Positions 8,510 through 17,759 of a stretch of DNA of 64,000 bases are shown here, one piece after another. This stretch comes from CAXXHQ01 sp963665265. GTDB lineage: Bacteria; Planctomycetota; Planctomycetia; Pirellulales; Thermoguttaceae. Location of the stretch: assembly GCA_963665265.2 (NCBI GenBank), contig CAXXHQ010000001.1, positions 1,016,148 to 1,080,147 on the forward strand, read 5' to 3'. How positions within the stretch are numbered: position 1 is the first letter of the stretch; every line of letters begins with the position of its first letter. Made by a program: the position numbers and the translations under genes. The notes beneath the pieces are model-generated. The model was not told the DNA's origin. It was given only the letters and a program-made list of their open reading frames with translations, and did not search any database.

Positions 8510-11500
8510 CTATCTCAAAGGCACAACGTCGAAATCGTATGGCACGCCGTTTTGGCCGCTGTCGCTCTTCGGCATCGAAACAGGAACCTTATCGATCGGC
8601 CTGCCCGTCGCTTTCTCAATGGCCGCGAAGAGTTTATCCAGATCCGAGGCCTTGGCGACGATCTTTCCTTCGCCGTCAAGTAGCCAATAGCCGGGAGCCT
8701 CGAATTGCCCAGCCCTCTCCGGAGTCACGCGCCCCTGCGGCCAAGGAAGCTCAAGCCGCTTTAACGCCGATTGCCATGCGTCAACATCCCGATCGTCGTC
8801 AAAGGAAAGGCACAATACGGAAATGCCCCTTACGTCGAACTCTTGCCGTACTCGCTGTAACGAAATCATCTCCCCAAGTCGTTGCTCCGTTTCGCTCGTC
8901 CAAAATGCGACCACGGTAAATTTCTTCCTATAGTCCGCTAACGAGCCGTCCGTTCCGTCCGGCTTTTTGAAGGTAAACGTCGGTCGGTCGCCGATTTGCG
9001 CGATGGGTTTCGTTTTGACTGAAATTTCCGGCAGCGTCAATTTCCCCTTCGCCATGTCCGATTCGGTCACAGTAATCGGCACGGCCTTGAATGCGAACGG
9101 ATCGGAGATATCTATTCCTTTTCCATAGAAAAGCGTGACGAAGTCATAATGTCCCGTCGGCACGCCCTTGATGCGAAATGCGCCGTTCTCTCCCAGCCAA
9201 ACAACCCAATGCGGGAATAAATCGACGCAAACGTCGCCGGATCTGGTTTTTATCCGCCGCGTTCCGCGAACGTCCAAAATCAAATCCAAAATTTCGAGCG
9301 AATCCGTTCCCGGCTTTCGACGAATCAGGTAGCTGATTGAATTGCCGTAATCCATTCGGGACGCCTCGCTTCCGACTAGCGAGAGCTTTCCTTGAACGAC
9401 CGCGCCGGCATCCTCAATTGTCACTTCGCCGCTTTCGCCCGGCTTCAACGCCAGCGGAATATTCGGCCCTGACGAACCTTCTCTACGATTTTCCGCAGCG
9501 GAAACGCTCATAGAGCGAGGGATCACACGCGAAAATTCAAATCGGCCTTCTTTGTCGGTCATCGCTTGCAGGTAAGAGTTCACTTGCAACGTAAGATCGT
9601 TCGCCTCGCCGGTCGGCTTCAAATAGACCCGTGCGGCGACGGTCGGTTTTCCTCCGTCCACAACCTTTCCTTTAAGCGACGCCCAGGGTTGCAATCGCAA
9701 CTCGCTGACGTCATGCGTATCGAGCCGATAACTCGCCAAAGCCCAACCGGCCTCCGTATTCACGAATATGGCGAACGGCGCTCCCGGCTCAACGAACTCG
9801 AACCGCCCCGCCGAATCCGTTTCACATCGATTGTCGCCCGGTCCAGCCGCTTGCTCGCCGTATTTCATCGCCTCTTCCGAAGCGGTAACCATGAAGACCG
9901 TCGCCTTCTCGACCGGCTTTCCCGCGGCGTCTTTCACCACCCCGACGACCGGCGAACTAGGTTGCATCCTAAAGTCCATCATGGAAGGAGCGTCGTTCGC
10001 TTTGAATTTCGGCCCCGTCTGCGCTCGATAGCCTTTCGCCTCGATTCGCAAGCTCACAAACGTATCGTTACGAGTGGGATGATACGTCAATCGGCCCTCT
10101 TTGCCGATCTTCGCATCCCGGCGTTCGGAAACTAAAAAATCGTCGCGAAACACATCCACGGGAATAATCGTGAATTGCGGAATCGGCTTGCCCGTCACGG
10201 CGTCAGTCACGCTTCCAACAATATTCCGCGCCGATTTAAATTGAATCGTCCGCGGCTCGCCGACGGCGATTTGCACCGTGTCGCCCGCGAATTTTTCCTT
10301 ATCGACGGCGATCGTGACGGGCGCCTCCGGAGCGTCAGTCCAACGCCACATGCCGTCCTTATTCGTTTTTCGAGGAATTCCCCCATCGACCCCGTCGGCC
10401 ATGTCGGAATTCAGGAACCACTTATCGCCCCAGCCGATGACTTGCACGTTCGCTTCGGAAACCGGTTTTCCGGATTCGTCAACGACGCGCAGCTCGATCG
10501 TCTTTCCTCGCTCCAATTTTACGTTAAGCGGCGGCATATTCTTCTGCGGCGTTATCGGTATCATCCGCGGCGAGTATCCCGTAGCGATGAAGATGAGCGT
10601 CGTTTCGCCATTCGGAAAATTCTTGAGGAGAAATTTACCGTCGCCGTCAGTTCTCAAGGCGTCCTTGTTTTGCTGTTCGCCGTAAAGGTCGCCCCCGTCG
10701 ATCAAGATCATGGCGTCATTTCGCTTCAAAACCAGGGCGTTTTTGATCGGCTTCCCTTCGGCGTCGGTCACCGCTCCATTGATCGTTGCGCCCCTCCGTA
10801 ACGTCAACGTCGCGGTCTGCTTGAGAAAGTCTGCCGTCGTAACTCCCGCCTCTTCCTGGAGCTCTCCACGCCTATAGCTTTGAACGTAGTCAGGATGCAG
10901 TACTGTCACCAAGAGCTCGGCCTTGGGATTGTTCGGCATATTGTCGATTCGCCAACGCCCGTCGGCGCCGGTCACCGCCGTAGCGTCCTCGGTGGCCAAC
11001 CAAATATCGTAAGAGGTTCTCTGGTCGCCGTTAACAGGCCTTGTTTCATTGAGGATCGCGCGGACTTTCGCCCCGGCGATCGGCTTCCCCTCCTCATCGA
11101 CGATACGCCCGCCCGCCGAAACGACCCGTTCTAACTGCACGAAATATTTTTCGGGAAGTTTTACGCCGCTCGACAGTTCGTTTTGCTCCCAATGCGAGAA
11201 TGTCGTGGCGAACGAGGGCTTGCGAGCCCAAATCCTTACGATGGAATACGTCTTCGGCAATGCGACCTGAACGGCGCCCTCAACATTGGTCACGTAATCT
11301 TGATTGGACTTAAAATTCTCCTCCTCCGTCCATATCGAGGCGTGAACCGCGGCGTCCGGCATCGGCCGACCGTCCGGGTCGAGCACGACGACCTTCATCG
11401 AATTTACGGCGGGCGTGGCTGACTCCTTGGCCGCCGCGGCAACTGCCGGTTTTTCCTCCGTCTCGGCGAGCGCGAAGCGCAACGAGCCGAGCAGAGAGAC

Positions 11501-12562
11501 GAGGACCAACGACGCAACGGCGAACGACGCGACCGAACGGCGACGCAACGGTAGATGGAACACTCGCTCTCGCAAAAGTTTTAAGCGGCGGCTAATCATC
11601 GAAGTTCGCGCCATGGCGATTCCGGCCGAAGGCGTCGGCATGACGGCCTCGATCGCCACTCGGGCCAACGTGCGGCAGTAGTCCTCGGCCCCGCCCACAT
11701 AGTCGGCCGAAACCGCGTCGCAAACCATCTCGCAGGCGGCCAGATGGGCCGCCCGCATGCGCCAAGCCAACGGATGAAACCACAACAAAACCGACAGCGC
11801 TTGCAGCGTCGCGTTCCAAAGCGGATCGCCCGAACGCAGGTGCGTCAACTCATGAGCGAAAATACCCGGTAGATCTTCGACGAAAGTCGGTTCGCACATT
11901 TTCTTCGGCATGAGGAGAACGGGCCGAAACAGGCCGCAAAGGAGCGGCGAGCAAATGTTTTCCGAAGCGAGGACTTCGACGTGACGACGGCAACCGACCG
12001 CCTTGGCCGTTCGTTCGCATTGGTCAAGGACGTTGAGCGGAGGCGTTGCGGAGCGGGCGACCATCGCGCGAATCTGCGATTGACCGACGATCGAACGCAG
12101 GGCGAACGCGACGAATCCGAAAACCCATCCGGCCGGCAAAACGATTTCCCAAGAGAGATACTTCGCCAACTTGGCGGTGAACGGCTCGAACGTCGGCGTT
12201 TGCGATACGTTGGCGGAAGTCGAAATCGCGGCGCCGCGTCCGGCGACTCGGTTTTCCGAAGACGCGAGGCGTTCGATTTGCGACGGCGAGGCGACCGGCC
12301 TTTCAACGGAAACCGAGGGGCTTGGCGCCCGTACTCGCACGGAGAGCGACGGCAGGAGCAGACCGAGCGTCGGAAGAGCGACGAGTCCGACGGCCGTCGC
12401 GCGCCAAGCGAGAACTCGCCAACGGGGATTAACGCGGGCTAGCGCCCAATGGGCTGCCCAGGCGGCGACCAGCACAGCCGTGATTTTCACGAGAAGAAGC
12501 GTCGAGGGCGAGGCGTCGAGAATCGACTGCGAAACGCAGGAGATCAGCCATTGCGCGTTCAT
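8510..12562 (-). CDS. BlaR1-like M56 metallopeptidase with carboxypeptidase-regulatory-like repeats and thioredoxin-fold C terminus
   Basis: A 1350-residue membrane protein. Residues 1-160 contain several transmembrane helices. The M56 zinc protease signature HELTH is at 237-241, and another membrane segment follows near 345-365. In BlaR1/MecR1 the next part is a penicillin-binding sensor domain. Here it is a long chain of beta-sandwich, carboxypeptidase-regulatory-like units (recurring patterns such as GRIVDEEGKPIAGAKV, GAVTDAEGKPIKNALV and GVVKDAAGKPVEKATV). The last 120 residues resemble a TlpA/redoxin fold, but the active-site position reads FWTSETEQ, so no CxxC is present. The gene overlaps blaI by 4 bases (ATGA), so the two are translationally coupled. 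By analogy it would sense an envelope signal and trigger cleavage of the BlaI-like repressor. The signal is unknown and beta-lactams are not implied. Confidence 0.85.
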   Translation of the reverse strand: MNAQWLISCVSQSILDASPSTLLLVKITAVLVAAWAAHWALARVNPRWRVLAWRATAVGLVALPTLGLLLPSLSVRVRAPSPSVSVERPVASPSQIERLASSENRVAGRGAAISTSANVSQTPTFEPFTAKLAKYLSWEIVLPAGWVFGFVAFALRSIVGQSQIRAMVARSATPPLNVLDQCERTAKAVGCRRHVEVLASENICSPLLCGLFRPVLLMPKKMCEPTFVEDLPGIFAHELTHLRSGDPLWNATLQALSVLLWFHPLAWRMRAAHLAACEMVCDAVSADYVGGAEDYCRTLARVAIEAVMPTPSAGIAMARTSMISRRLKLLRERVFHLPLRRRSVASFAVASLVLVSLLGSLRFALAETEEKPAVAAAAKESATPAVNSMKVVVLDPDGRPMPDAAVHASIWTEEENFKSNQDYVTNVEGAVQVALPKTYSIVRIWARKPSFATTFSHWEQNELSSGVKLPEKYFVQLERVVSAGGRIVDEEGKPIAGAKVRAILNETRPVNGDQRTSYDIWLATEDATAVTGADGRWRIDNMPNNPKAELLVTVLHPDYVQSYRRGELQEEAGVTTADFLKQTATLTLRRGATINGAVTDAEGKPIKNALVLKRNDAMILIDGGDLYGEQQNKDALRTDGDGKFLLKNFPNGETTLIFIATGYSPRMIPITPQKNMPPLNVKLERGKTIELRVVDESGKPVSEANVQVIGWGDKWFLNSDMADGVDGGIPRKTNKDGMWRWTDAPEAPVTIAVDKEKFAGDTVQIAVGEPRTIQFKSARNIVGSVTDAVTGKPIPQFTIIPVDVFRDDFLVSERRDAKIGKEGRLTYHPTRNDTFVSLRIEAKGYRAQTGPKFKANDAPSMMDFRMQPSSPVVGVVKDAAGKPVEKATVFMVTASEEAMKYGEQAAGPGDNRCETDSAGRFEFVEPGAPFAIFVNTEAGWALASYRLDTHDVSELRLQPWASLKGKVVDGGKPTVAARVYLKPTGEANDLTLQVNSYLQAMTDKEGRFEFSRVIPRSMSVSAAENRREGSSGPNIPLALKPGESGEVTIEDAGAVVQGKLSLVGSEASRMDYGNSISYLIRRKPGTDSLEILDLILDVRGTRRIKTRSGDVCVDLFPHWVVWLGENGAFRIKGVPTGHYDFVTLFYGKGIDISDPFAFKAVPITVTESDMAKGKLTLPEISVKTKPIAQIGDRPTFTFKKPDGTDGSLADYRKKFTVVAFWTSETEQRLGEMISLQRVRQEFDVRGISVLCLSFDDDRDVDAWQSALKRLELPWPQGRVTPERAGQFEAPGYWLLDGEGKIVAKASDLDKLFAAIEKATGRPIDKVPVSMPKSDSGQNGVPYDFDVVPLR

Positions 12563-12948
12563 GACTCGCTCCTTTCCGAAGAGGCGTCCGAGGCGATTCG
12601 CTTTTTCGCCGTCTGCCGCAATTCAAGTAGTTCTTTTTCGCTGAGCTTCTCGGCGGCGATTAAGTGGCAGAGCAATTCCTCGGCCGAGCCGCCGCAAAAC
12701 GTGTTGATGAGATCTTTCAAGCGAGAACGAAAGGTCGAAGCCTGTCGCGTCTTCGGACTGTAGAAGTAGGCCTTGCCCTGCAATCGGCGTTTGACGTGCC
12801 CTTTCTCGCAGAGGATCGTCAGATACGACCGCAAGGCGGCGTTTTTGATCGGCCGAGAAAAATGCTTCTGGATCTCGGCGGGCTTCATCTCGCCGTGATC
12901 CCAGAGAATCCGCATCACTTCCATTTCGCCGGCGGTGAACTGCGCCAT
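12559..12948 (-). CDS. BlaI/MecI/CopY-family transcriptional repressor
   Basis: A 129-residue winged-helix repressor: AQFTAGEMEVMRILW at the N terminus, the recognition-helix region KNAALRSYLTILCEKG, and the wing VKRRLQGKAYFYSP, followed by a helical dimerisation region (residues about 75-125). ATG at 12,948 is preceded by GCGGAGTT. The longer frame reaching 13,083 runs back through the operators and is rejected. Members of this family repress their own operon and are inactivated when the partner M56 protease is triggered. The partner is encoded immediately downstream with a 4-base overlap. Two matching palindromes lie upstream (12,988 and 13,032), fitting autoregulation. Confidence 0.92.
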   Translation of the reverse strand: MAQFTAGEMEVMRILWDHGEMKPAEIQKHFSRPIKNAALRSYLTILCEKGHVKRRLQGKAYFYSPKTRQASTFRSRLKDLINTFCGGSAEELLCHLIAAEKLSEKELLELRQTAKKRIASDASSERSES

Positions 12949-12987
12949 AACTCCGCACCCTTTTTCGAGAAGACGTTCGATCGGAAC

Positions 12988-13003
12988 TGCAGATGATTCT
13001 GCA
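12988..13003. promoter_or_regulatory. candidate BlaI operator, proximal
   Basis: A perfect 6-bp inverted repeat with a 4-base spacer, TGCAGATGATTCTGCA, 40 bases upstream of the blaI start. It shares the frame TGCAG-N6-CTGCA with a second site 44 bases away. BlaI/MecI dimers bind dyads of this size, though the classical core is TACA-N-TGTA, so this would be a divergent operator. Confidence 0.7.
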
Positions 13004-13017
13004 TATTCTTCGGCGAG

Positions 13018-13023
13018 CGTCAA
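13018..13023 (-). promoter_or_regulatory. possible -35 element of the blaI-M56 operon
   Basis: TTGACG on the minus strand lies between the two operator palindromes. The -10 region expected 17 bases on falls on AGAATC, inside the proximal operator, which is weak. If this is the promoter, both operators flank or cover it and repression by occlusion follows. Confidence 0.4.
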
Positions 13024-13031
13024 GAGAGAAG

Positions 13032-13047
13032 TGCAGAATTTCCTGCA
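13032..13047. promoter_or_regulatory. candidate BlaI operator, distal
   Basis: TGCAGAATTTCCTGCA, an inverted repeat with 5-bp arms and a 6-base spacer, the same 16-bp frame as the site at 12,988. Both are followed by ATATT on the plus strand, so the two sites also look like direct copies of about 20 bases. Centre-to-centre distance is 44 bases, close to four helical turns. Confidence 0.7.
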
Positions 13048-13100
13048 TATTTTTAGAGGGGGGCCGGATTTCGCGCACAACACAAAAACCGCAAGGGCGC

Positions 13101-13140
13101 AAAAAAGAGGCGGCGGTTCCTAAAAACCGTCGCCTCTTTT
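13101..13140 (-). terminator. intrinsic terminator after the sigma factor gene
   Basis: A long, nearly perfect stem with arms AAGAGGCGGCGGTT and AACCGTCGCCTCTT and flanking A and T runs lies 32 bases past the sigma factor stop. It ends in T-rich sequence on both strands, but only the minus-strand sigma gene reads into it. Confidence 0.9.
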
Positions 13141-13171
13141 CGTTCGTTCAAATTATCGCAAGCCGTTCGGC

Positions 13172-14740
13172 TTAGTCGAGGAATCCGACTAGGTCTTGGC
13201 TGCGGCAAGGTTGCTGCAGCTTGCGGACCGCTTTCGCCTCGATTTGGCGGATGCGTTCGCGGGTCACCTTAAAAATATGGCCGACTTCTTCGAGCGTGTA
13301 GCTGTAGCCGTCGCCCAGGCCGTAGCGAAGCTTGATGATCTCGCGTTCGCGGTAGCTCAAGGTCTTCAAGACGCGGGAAATCCGATTGCGAAGCATTCCC
13401 TGCGTGGCGCCGATGGCCGGATTCTTCGCCAAACCGTCGGGCAGCAAGTCGCCGAAATGGCTATCCTCGCTGTTGCCGACCGGGCGATCCAAGCTGATCG
13501 GGTAGCGGCTCATCGCCAAAACGCGGCGGGCCTCCTCGACGCAGGTGTTGCTCTCGCGAGCGGTCTCTTCCAACGTAGGCTCGCGTCCGAGCTTTTGCAG
13601 CAGCTTGCGATTCACGTTCCGCACGCGAGACATCGTCTCGACCATGTGGACGGGAATGCGGATGGTGCGGCTCTGATCGGCCACGGCGCGGGTGATCGCT
13701 TGACGAATCCACCACGTCGCATAGGTGCAAAACTTGAAGCCGCGTCGATATTCGAACTTATCGACGGCGCGCATCAAGCCGGCGTTGCCTTCTTGAATCA
13801 AGTCCAAGAAGCTCAACCCGCGGTTGCGGTACTTTTTGGCGATCGAGACGACCAAACGTAAGTTGCCTTCGGACAGACCGCGTTTCGCGCGTTGGTATTG
13901 AAGGTAAATTTCCTTCAAATACTTCACGCGGTTGCGCAAGCTCGTGGGCGACTCCTGCGTCGTTCGAAGCAGGTTACGGTATTCGGCGATCCAGGGTTCG
14001 CGTTCCTTGAGGACGCCGCCCATTTCGGAATGACGGCGAATGCGTTGACGCAATTCGTCAATGCGACGAGAAAACTCCTCGAGCGTCTTGATCATCGGCT
14101 CGATGCGTTGCGTCCGCAAGCCCAGCTCTTCGACTAGGCGAACGGCGCGACGGCGACGGCGACCCAAGCGGCGCCAAGCGGCGCGGCGTTGAGCGGCAGA
14201 ACGAGATTTGCTCGTCGCCACGTTATAGTCGCGGCGATTGCGTTTCAGGAGCGTTTCGAGGGTGCGAAGATTATGCGGCAGACGGCCGAGAATCTGGTGC
14301 TTCTCCAATTGATCGGTGACCGAAACTTGCACGGTTCGATCGAAAGGAAGCTCGCCGCTTTGCACGCGTTTCAACACTTTGAACGCCGCCTGCATCACGT
14401 AGTCGCATTCCAGAACGCGACGACGAAAATGGGCGCGGGTGCGCTCGATTTGGCGAGCCAGCTTCACTTCCTCTTGGCGGGAAAGAAGCGGAATTTCGCC
14501 CATCTGCGTCAGATACATCCGAACCGGATCGTCTGACCAAGCGTCCCCTTCCGCCGCCTCTTCCAGCAACTCCTCGGCGCTAACGTCGAGGTCCGGATCT
14601 TGCCCGTCCTCCTCAGTCAACTCCGCATGATCTAAATCCACTTCGTCCAGCGCGTCCACCACGTCGTCGGCGAGATCCAACGGATCGTCGGCGCGCGATA
14701 GAGCCTCGTCTTCAAGACCGTCCAACAGTGCGTCGTACAA
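13172..14740 (-). CDS. rpoD: RNA polymerase primary sigma factor (sigma-70 family)
   Basis: Directs core polymerase to housekeeping promoters. An acidic N-terminal region is followed by region 1.2 (DPVRMYLTQMGEIPLLSR), a helical linker, region 2 (RLVVSIAKKYRNRGLSFLDLIQEG, FKFCTYATWWIRQAITRA), region 3 (IRIPVHMVETM) and region 4 with LRYGLGDG, TLEEVGHIF and VTRERIRQIEAKAVRKL. The length of about 522 residues and intact regions 1.2 to 4.2 fit the essential sigma. I place the start at a TTG (14,740) because GAGGAG sits at ideal distance. A more upstream TTG at 14,785 has no such site. A strong terminator follows. This factor is distinct from the shorter sigma encoded by the mobile element at 61,553. 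Confidence 0.95.
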   Translation of the reverse strand: MYDALLDGLEDEALSRADDPLDLADDVVDALDEVDLDHAELTEEDGQDPDLDVSAEELLEEAAEGDAWSDDPVRMYLTQMGEIPLLSRQEEVKLARQIERTRAHFRRRVLECDYVMQAAFKVLKRVQSGELPFDRTVQVSVTDQLEKHQILGRLPHNLRTLETLLKRNRRDYNVATSKSRSAAQRRAAWRRLGRRRRRAVRLVEELGLRTQRIEPMIKTLEEFSRRIDELRQRIRRHSEMGGVLKEREPWIAEYRNLLRTTQESPTSLRNRVKYLKEIYLQYQRAKRGLSEGNLRLVVSIAKKYRNRGLSFLDLIQEGNAGLMRAVDKFEYRRGFKFCTYATWWIRQAITRAVADQSRTIRIPVHMVETMSRVRNVNRKLLQKLGREPTLEETARESNTCVEEARRVLAMSRYPISLDRPVGNSEDSHFGDLLPDGLAKNPAIGATQGMLRNRISRVLKTLSYREREIIKLRYGLGDGYSYTLEEVGHIFKVTRERIRQIEAKAVRKLQQPCRSQDLVGFLD

Positions 14741-15556
14741 AGCAATACTCCTCACTTGGGCATGTACGGAAATCTTCAATGCCAAATGCGTTCCTCGCCG
14801 TCGTCGGCGGCGTCGAAATACAACGCGCGGAACGAAGCAAAACGGAACGAATAATTATGCGTGCAAAAAAATCGAAACGCGGCAATTCATTTATTATGCC
14901 GCATGCAACGGCCAAAGGCCACGAAAATTCTACCACCAATTTCGGGCGCCGCAGGCTCCCTTCGCCATTTGGCGAGCGATACCGTCTACGGCGAGAATTC
15001 ACGCGCCTCACAAAGAACCTAAACGCGCCGCAACTCTCATCCGCGAAATCTCACGCGGTCAAACTTTGCGACCTAGCTTCCCTAACCGCAAAAACCAACC
15101 GCGCAATCGTCACACTTCGCGCACGATACATCGACGCGCTAGACAGGGCATCGCTAAAGCAGGGTTATATTCGCTTGCTCAATTTAGAGAGAGCAAGATC
15201 GGACCCTGGCGCCCGCAGGCCAAGATGCGCACACTGTCTTCGCCGACTAAACTAACAACCTCATTTTAATCGTTTGCACATCAAAGTCCAGTATTTTTTA
15301 GACCTTCTTCGCCCCCGCAAAAAACGAGAAATATAGCCCCCAAATGCCGACGCTTTGCGATAACCTTCCCCCTCGAATTCGCTAATTCTTCGGCAAAACA
15401 CAAATGTTAAGGTAGGCAACATAGAGAAGATTGACCAAAATGAATTCCGTCGGACGTCGAACGACGATACACTGTAATACTTGAGACAACGATATTTTGC
15501 GAGATGAAGCGAATGTCGTCTTTTGCGATCAAGTGAAAAAACCGAGGAGATAATCC
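14741..15556. other. divergent intergenic region, no gene seen
   Basis: About 815 bases between the divergently read sigma factor gene and the zinc-ribbon membrane protein gene. It should contain promoters for both. I see AT-rich stretches (14,845-14,900; 15,255-15,300) but no confident box pair, no tRNA and no convincing coding frame. Small open frames here have no ribosome sites or recognisable protein character. Confidence 0.5.
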
Positions 15557-16099
15557 GTGTCGAACCGCTATTTGCTTACCTGCCGTTGCGGCGAAACCGT
15601 TCCGGTCGAACCGAAGCATGCCGGGTCGCAAGTCGAGTGTTCGTGCGGAGTGAAGCTTGACGTTCCGTCGTTGCTGGAGCTGCGCAAACTCCCGCGTGAA
15701 AACGTCGTTGAGAAACGCCCGCATTCCGCATGGGGACTGCCTCAGGCGTTGACTTTGGCGGGCGGATTGATTCTTGGCGCGAGCCTTGTTCTGGCCGCTG
15801 GAGTTAATTACGCTCGTCCGAGTCGCTTCATGAATAGAATTGAAACGCCTGAACAGTTCGCTAAGAACGTCGAAAAAGCGCCGTTATACGTGACTTGGCA
15901 AATCGCTAACAAAATGAAAAAGTCGGGGCTTGACGAGCGAACGGCGCTGCCGGAAATCGTCGACCGTGAAATTGATAAGGCTTATTCTGCGTACAACATC
16001 GGGATCGGAGCATTAGGCGCAATCGGAGCGTTAACTCTCGCAGGCGGCGTTCTTCTTGTCATAAAGCGTTCTTCCGTTCCTCGCGCCGGCAGGCGTTGA
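15557..16099 (+). CDS. small membrane protein with N-terminal zinc-ribbon-like motif
   Basis: 180 residues, no named family recognised. The N terminus has a paired-cysteine pattern (CRCGETVPV ... CSCGVKLDV), which would make a small zinc ribbon of the kind often seen at the start of planctomycete membrane proteins. Two transmembrane segments follow, at about residues 62-82 and 148-168, separated by a soluble helix-rich stretch. The start is GTG at 15,557 with AGGAG seven bases upstream. The gene stands alone, divergent from the sigma factor gene. Confidence 0.75.
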   Translation: MSNRYLLTCRCGETVPVEPKHAGSQVECSCGVKLDVPSLLELRKLPRENVVEKRPHSAWGLPQALTLAGGLILGASLVLAAGVNYARPSRFMNRIETPEQFAKNVEKAPLYVTWQIANKMKKSGLDERTALPEIVDREIDKAYSAYNIGIGALGAIGALTLAGGVLLVIKRSSVPRAGRR

Positions 16100-16745
16100 T
16101 CGTCTCCCCTATTGCGCAACTCGGCAATATCTTCCTTGGCGAGCCGCGATCCCTAAAGCGGGCTATTGATTCAGAGCAAGCCTGCGGTACATAATTCGAG
16201 GAGCCGCCGAATACTTCGCGATACTTTTCCTGAACTGCAATCAAGCAATGACTTTTCAGCCGCTTTCAACGAACGGCATGTTGCACAACTCGAGCTCGGC
16301 GAAATGTAATTGTTTATAGGTTCGCGTCCCCAATATGCCGTTTTTTCGGCATATTTTCGTGGAACGCTTTTCGACGAGGCGTTCTCCGGCTAGAATCTCG
16401 TAAATAGACATGTGCTTTATGGCATATCGTTCATTATCGACGACGGAAAATATCCCGCTCCGCCGCAGCCGCCTATTCGCCCTTTTCACGGCTGACGAGC
16501 CCGGACATCGACGCTTGCGTCGCCGCCGCAAAACGCCGGTACTCGATGAACTACCTCGCCATTCGCGCATAGCGAGCGGCCATTTGGGATCAAGTCGCTC
16601 ATTGCATCGTCGCGAAGGGAAATATCAACCTACATTTGCGCATGGTCAAGCGAATCGCGCTCACCTTCGACCGCCGTCGTTTCATTCACGACGCCGTCCG
16701 CGACGAAACGAATTGCTCACACGCCTAACCCTTTAAGAGCGACGC
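16100..16745. other. intergenic region with one clear hairpin
   Basis: About 645 bases without a supportable gene. A perfect 9-bp inverted repeat (AATATGCCG, six T, CGGCATATT) lies at 16,332-16,355. It could be a terminator or an operator, but no neighbouring stop codon makes its role obvious. Two roughly 100-codon frames (16,256-16,570 minus and 16,410-16,736 plus) overlap each other, lack ribosome sites and have arginine-rich shadow composition, so they are not called. Confidence 0.45.
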
Positions 16746-17735
16746 ATGAAAGCCGCCTACATCGAAAAAACCGGTTCGCCCGACGTCATTCAGTTCGGTA
16801 GCGTGACTAAGCCAAAAATTGCCGGCGAGCAGATTCTCGTTAAAGTAAAAGCGGTCGCGGTGAATCCGCTCGACACATACATTCGTAGCGGGGCTTACGC
16901 CGCCGATCTGCCGAAGCCTTACGTGGTCGGCAGCGATTTCGCCGGAGTGGTCGAGGCGGTCGGTCCCGACGTAAAACGATTTCAGCCCGGCGATCGAGTG
17001 TGGGGAAGCAACCAAGGGCTTTTTGGCCGACAGGGGACGTTCGCTGAATACGTCGCGACGGACGAATGCTGGGCATACGCCACGCCAGAGGAAGTCGCCG
17101 ACGCCGACGCTGCGGCGATGGCGCTCGCCGGCCTTACCGCGCACCTTGGTTTGTTCCGCTGCGCTAATTTAAAGGCCGGGGAAAGCGTTTTCGTCAACGG
17201 AGGCGCGGGGGGGGTCGGCTCGTGCGTCGTGCAAATGGCTCGTGCGATCGGCGCTCGCGTCTTCGCCACGGCCGGTAGCAACGAAAAAGTCGAAATTTGC
17301 CAACAGCTCGGTGCGGAGACGGCCGTCAACTACAAGACCGACGACATGGACGCGGCTTTAAAAAAATTCGGCCCGATCAACCTATGGTGGGAAACGCTAC
17401 GGGAACATGATTTTGACCGTGCGATCAAGCACATGGCTATGCGAGGGCGAATTCTCGTGATGGCCGGCCGCGATTCGCGGCCGCAGTTGCCGGTCGGTCC
17501 GTTCTACACGAAGGATCTGACGCTTCTCGGTTTCGCGATGTTCAACGCGTCCCCGGAAGAGCAACGCAAGAGCGCCGCCGAGATCAATCGCTGGATGGCC
17601 CGCGGACGGATTCATCCGATCGTCGGCAAGACAATGAAATTGGCCGAGGCCGCCGCCGCACATAAGCTGCAAGAGCAGAACACGATAAAAAAAGCCGGTA
17701 CGTTGACCGGCAAAATCGTACTCAAGATTTCATAA
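16746..17735 (+). CDS. NADPH:quinone oxidoreductase, zinc-free medium-chain dehydrogenase family
   Basis: A 329-residue medium-chain dehydrogenase/reductase. The N-terminal GroES-like domain has VKAVAVNPLDTYIRSG and VVGSDFAGVVEAVG. The Rossmann domain carries NGGAGGVGSCVVQMARAIG with the NADP-binding AGGVG turn, followed by GAETAVNYKTDD. The cysteine and histidine ligands of zinc alcohol dehydrogenases are absent, so it belongs to the QOR/zeta-crystallin branch, which reduces quinones or enals with NADPH in the cytoplasm. The start ATG has only a weak AAGAGCG ribosome site. It converges with the hemerythrin gene at 17,760 and shows no operon partner. Confidence 0.9.
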   Translation: MKAAYIEKTGSPDVIQFGSVTKPKIAGEQILVKVKAVAVNPLDTYIRSGAYAADLPKPYVVGSDFAGVVEAVGPDVKRFQPGDRVWGSNQGLFGRQGTFAEYVATDECWAYATPEEVADADAAAMALAGLTAHLGLFRCANLKAGESVFVNGGAGGVGSCVVQMARAIGARVFATAGSNEKVEICQQLGAETAVNYKTDDMDAALKKFGPINLWWETLREHDFDRAIKHMAMRGRILVMAGRDSRPQLPVGPFYTKDLTLLGFAMFNASPEEQRKSAAEINRWMARGRIHPIVGKTMKLAEAAAAHKLQEQNTIKKAGTLTGKIVLKIS

Positions 17736-17759
17736 CGCTCGTCTCCGCTTTCGCCGGAG

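Noticed and set aside
8510..12948. Classical beta-lactam resistance sensor (BlaR1/BlaI)
   Set aside because: The penicillin-binding sensor domain and its SxxK motif are missing, and no beta-lactamase gene is adjacent. Only the M56 and BlaI parts are shared.
16256..16736. Two overlapping frames of about 105 codons on opposite strands
   Set aside because: They are arginine-rich with shadow-like composition, overlap each other and have no start signals.
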